This document shows positions 6,912-8,297 of a stretch of 8,297 bases of DNA, piece by piece. Made by a program: the position numbers and the translations under genes. Position 1 is the stretch's first letter; the number at the start of each line of letters is the position of its first letter. Source of the DNA: UBA2979 sp963694535. Lineage in GTDB: Bacteria; Chloroflexota; Dehalococcoidia; UBA2979. Under the pieces are notes generated by a model. It searched no databases and was not told where the DNA came from. It saw only the letters and a list, made by a program, of their open reading frames with translations. Location of the stretch: NCBI GenBank assembly GCA_963694535.1, contig CAVODE010000077.1:1-8297 (forward strand). Direction: 5' to 3'.

Positions 6912-7580
6912 ATGGGAAACTTAGACTTTACTTATAACAATCAGCGTTTGATGGGGTACTTGGCGGAACCTGCTGAATTAATAAAAGGTGGGGTTGTTGT
7001 GATACAGGAATGGTGGGGCCTTACTCCTGATATAGCAGCAATCGCTGACCGGTATGCGGCTGAAGGTTTTCTTGCCTGGTCGCCAGATCTCTATCATGGT
7101 GAATCTGCGGAGGAACCTGATGATGCCCGTAAACTTGCGATGTCGTTAGAACGGGATACAGCAGCACTTGAGATTGATGCAGCTATTGCCTGGTTGAAGG
7201 ACGACAGAAGTGCAGGCAAGGTAGGATGCCTCGGTTATTGCATGGGTGGTGGACTCACTCTTGCGACGGCGATCAGGACAGGATCTCGAGTTGATGCAGT
7301 TCATGTTTACTATGGTGGTGGTATGCCGCCTTCTGAGGAGATTACAAAGATAACTGTTCCGGTTTTGGGTTCGTATGGTTCTCTCGATACTGGATTACCT
7401 ATTGAACAGGTAGATATGTTGAGAGAGACCTTGTCGGAAGCCGGCGTCGAGAATGATGTTACGTTTTACGAGGGTGCTGAGCACTCATTTTTCAATGATA
7501 CAAGACCATCATTTCATCCTGAGGCTGCTGCAGATTCATGGCAGAAATCAGTGGACTGGTTTTCAAAGCATCTTTCCTAG
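6912..7580 (+). CDS. Dienelactone hydrolase family protein
   Basis: This cytoplasmic alpha/beta hydrolase of 222 residues has the length and motifs of the dienelactone hydrolase (carboxymethylenebutenolidase) family. The cysteine nucleophile is in GYCMGG (Cys110), the acid in GSLDTG (Asp159), the histidine in EGAEHSFF (His191), and the early glutamate in IQEWWGL (Glu33) that contacts the nucleophile in the Pseudomonas enzyme. All are intact, so it should be active. The classical reaction opens dienelactone to maleylacetate in chloroaromatic breakdown. Many relatives act on other esters or lactones, and no aromatic-degradation genes are visible here, so the substrate is left open. The start is the ATG with the GGGGGA ribosome binding site; a TTG 36 nt upstream is less likely. 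The next gene, a CoA-transferase, follows after 30 bp, probably on the same transcript. Confidence 0.92.
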   Translation: MGNLDFTYNNQRLMGYLAEPAELIKGGVVVIQEWWGLTPDIAAIADRYAAEGFLAWSPDLYHGESAEEPDDARKLAMSLERDTAALEIDAAIAWLKDDRSAGKVGCLGYCMGGGLTLATAIRTGSRVDAVHVYYGGGMPPSEEITKITVPVLGSYGSLDTGLPIEQVDMLRETLSEAGVENDVTFYEGAEHSFFNDTRPSFHPEAAADSWQKSVDWFSKHLS

Positions 7581-7597
7581 AAAATCGAGCTATGAAT

Positions 7598-7602
7598 GGG
7601 GA
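7598..7602 (+). promoter_or_regulatory. Ribosome binding site of the CoA-transferase gene
   Basis: GGGGA lies 8 nt before the ATG at 7611. An in-frame TAG at 7605-7607 rules out any earlier start, so the N-terminus is well fixed. Confidence 0.6.
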
Positions 7603-7610
7603 TATAGGTT

Positions 7611-8297
7611 ATGCAACCCAATAAAATTAGCGAAGCCGTTCGGCTAGCTGGACTTCCTGTACCAGATTCAGATATTGAAATTACTGGATCTGATCCGATA
7701 TATTATTCACCGTTTCGGCTTGGCGAGGGGGCGGCCGTCGTGCACGCACTTGTGGGGTCAAAAATCGATGAATTGTGGCAGTTGCAAGGCCACAAACCTC
7801 AAAAGTTGAATATTGATATTCGTCACGCGGCCGCGTCACTCAACTCTATGAGTTGGCTTTCACTCGACAAAATGCCTGAAAATTTTCGTAATCAAAGTAT
7901 GACACGGATATACCGTTGTGGTGACGGCAGATTTTTCCATCTGCATAATTCCTTTGTTGATGGTCCAGTAGTCGCAAATCAGTTAGGTATTGACGAAGAT
8001 TCAGATGTTGCCACGATCGCGCAGGCGATGGCTAAACAAGATGCTTTCGAGCTTGAAAAAGCACTAATTTCTCTGAAAGTAACTGGTGCTGTAGTCAGAA
8101 GCCCTGAGGAGTGGTTAGACCATCCGCAAGGTAAGTCACTCGCGAATAGGCCCGTCGTCGAGATAACAAAGATTGGCGATGCTCCGGTTGAGAGCCCCAA
8201 GGCAGGAGCTCGCCCGCTTTCAAACCTTCGTGTGTTGGACTTAACTAGAGTCCTCGCAGGCCCGACAAGTGCACGGACGTTGGCCGAGCACGGGGCT
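7611..8297 (+). CDS. CaiB/BaiF (family III) CoA-transferase, 3' end off the window
   Basis: Family III CoA-transferases move CoA between organic acids; relatives also include racemases. The reading frame stays open for 229 codons to the right edge. The visible part has two pieces. Residues about 28-195 resemble the later part of a CaiB-type fold: SPFRLGEGAAVVHAL, NIDIRHAAASLNS, YRCGDGRFFHLHNSF, and VRSPEEWLDHPQGKSLANRP (162-181). Then LSNLRVLDLTRVLAGPTSAR (203-222) is the classic start of a CaiB domain. Such long two-part members are familiar from my memory of annotated proteins, where a full domain follows. The usual catalytic aspartate (Asp169 of formyl-CoA transferase) seems to be replaced by Glu39 in the first piece; the second copy of that position lies beyond the window. 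Substrates are unknown. It follows the dienelactone-hydrolase-like gene by 30 bp. Confidence 0.88.
   Translation, partial: MQPNKISEAVRLAGLPVPDSDIEITGSDPIYYSPFRLGEGAAVVHALVGSKIDELWQLQGHKPQKLNIDIRHAAASLNSMSWLSLDKMPENFRNQSMTRIYRCGDGRFFHLHNSFVDGPVVANQLGIDEDSDVATIAQAMAKQDAFELEKALISLKVTGAVVRSPEEWLDHPQGKSLANRPVVEITKIGDAPVESPKAGARPLSNLRVLDLTRVLAGPTSARTLAEHGA

Noticed and set aside
7979..8200. Minus-strand open frame inside the CoA-transferase gene
   Set aside because: The plus strand there encodes recognisable CoA-transferase motifs; the reverse frame has none.

Overview
The window reads as a stretch of bacterial chromosome with tightly packed genes, short gaps and recognisable Shine-Dalgarno sequences. 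By eye the base composition is a little under half G+C. The lineage cannot be fixed from the sequence alone. The pyruvate dehydrogenase E1 is the homodimeric AceE type, but its N-terminal half (GGHISTYASAATL) differs from the E. coli version, so I would not call this an enterobacterium. An uncultivated aquatic or soil bacterium is plausible, but that is a guess. I see no phage, transposon, CRISPR, tRNA or rRNA.

Region 1 (1-6228) is a pyruvate-to-acetyl-CoA module. On the minus strand, running off the left edge, is lipB (octanoyltransferase), which starts lipoyl cofactor assembly. Divergent from it, across a gap of about 74 bp, is a three-gene plus-strand operon: aceE (E1, 894 aa), aceF (E2, 442 aa, one lipoyl domain) and lpdA (E3, 470 aa), with gaps of only 21 and 3 bp. 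E1 decarboxylates pyruvate, the swinging lipoyl-lysine of E2 carries the acetyl group to CoA, and E3 reoxidises the dihydrolipoyl group with NAD+. LipB supplies the octanoyl group from which that lipoyl arm is made. The shared gap holds an imperfect inverted repeat that could be a common operator.

Region 2 (6229-8297) is less defined. A small DoxX-family membrane protein lies on the minus strand, convergent with lpdA. Divergent from it is a plus-strand pair: a dienelactone-hydrolase-family alpha/beta hydrolase with an intact catalytic triad, then, 30 bp on, a family III (CaiB/BaiF) CoA-transferase cut by the right edge. The 220-241 bp between doxX and the hydrolase carries three short inverted repeats. 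The hydrolase and transferase suggest a small catabolic unit acting on an organic acid or lactone; the substrate is unknown.

Nothing here is a clearly new system. The points most worth a second look are the divided, out-of-order architecture of the CoA-transferase, the shared lipB/aceE control region, and an unusual residue in the E2 subunit-binding domain.
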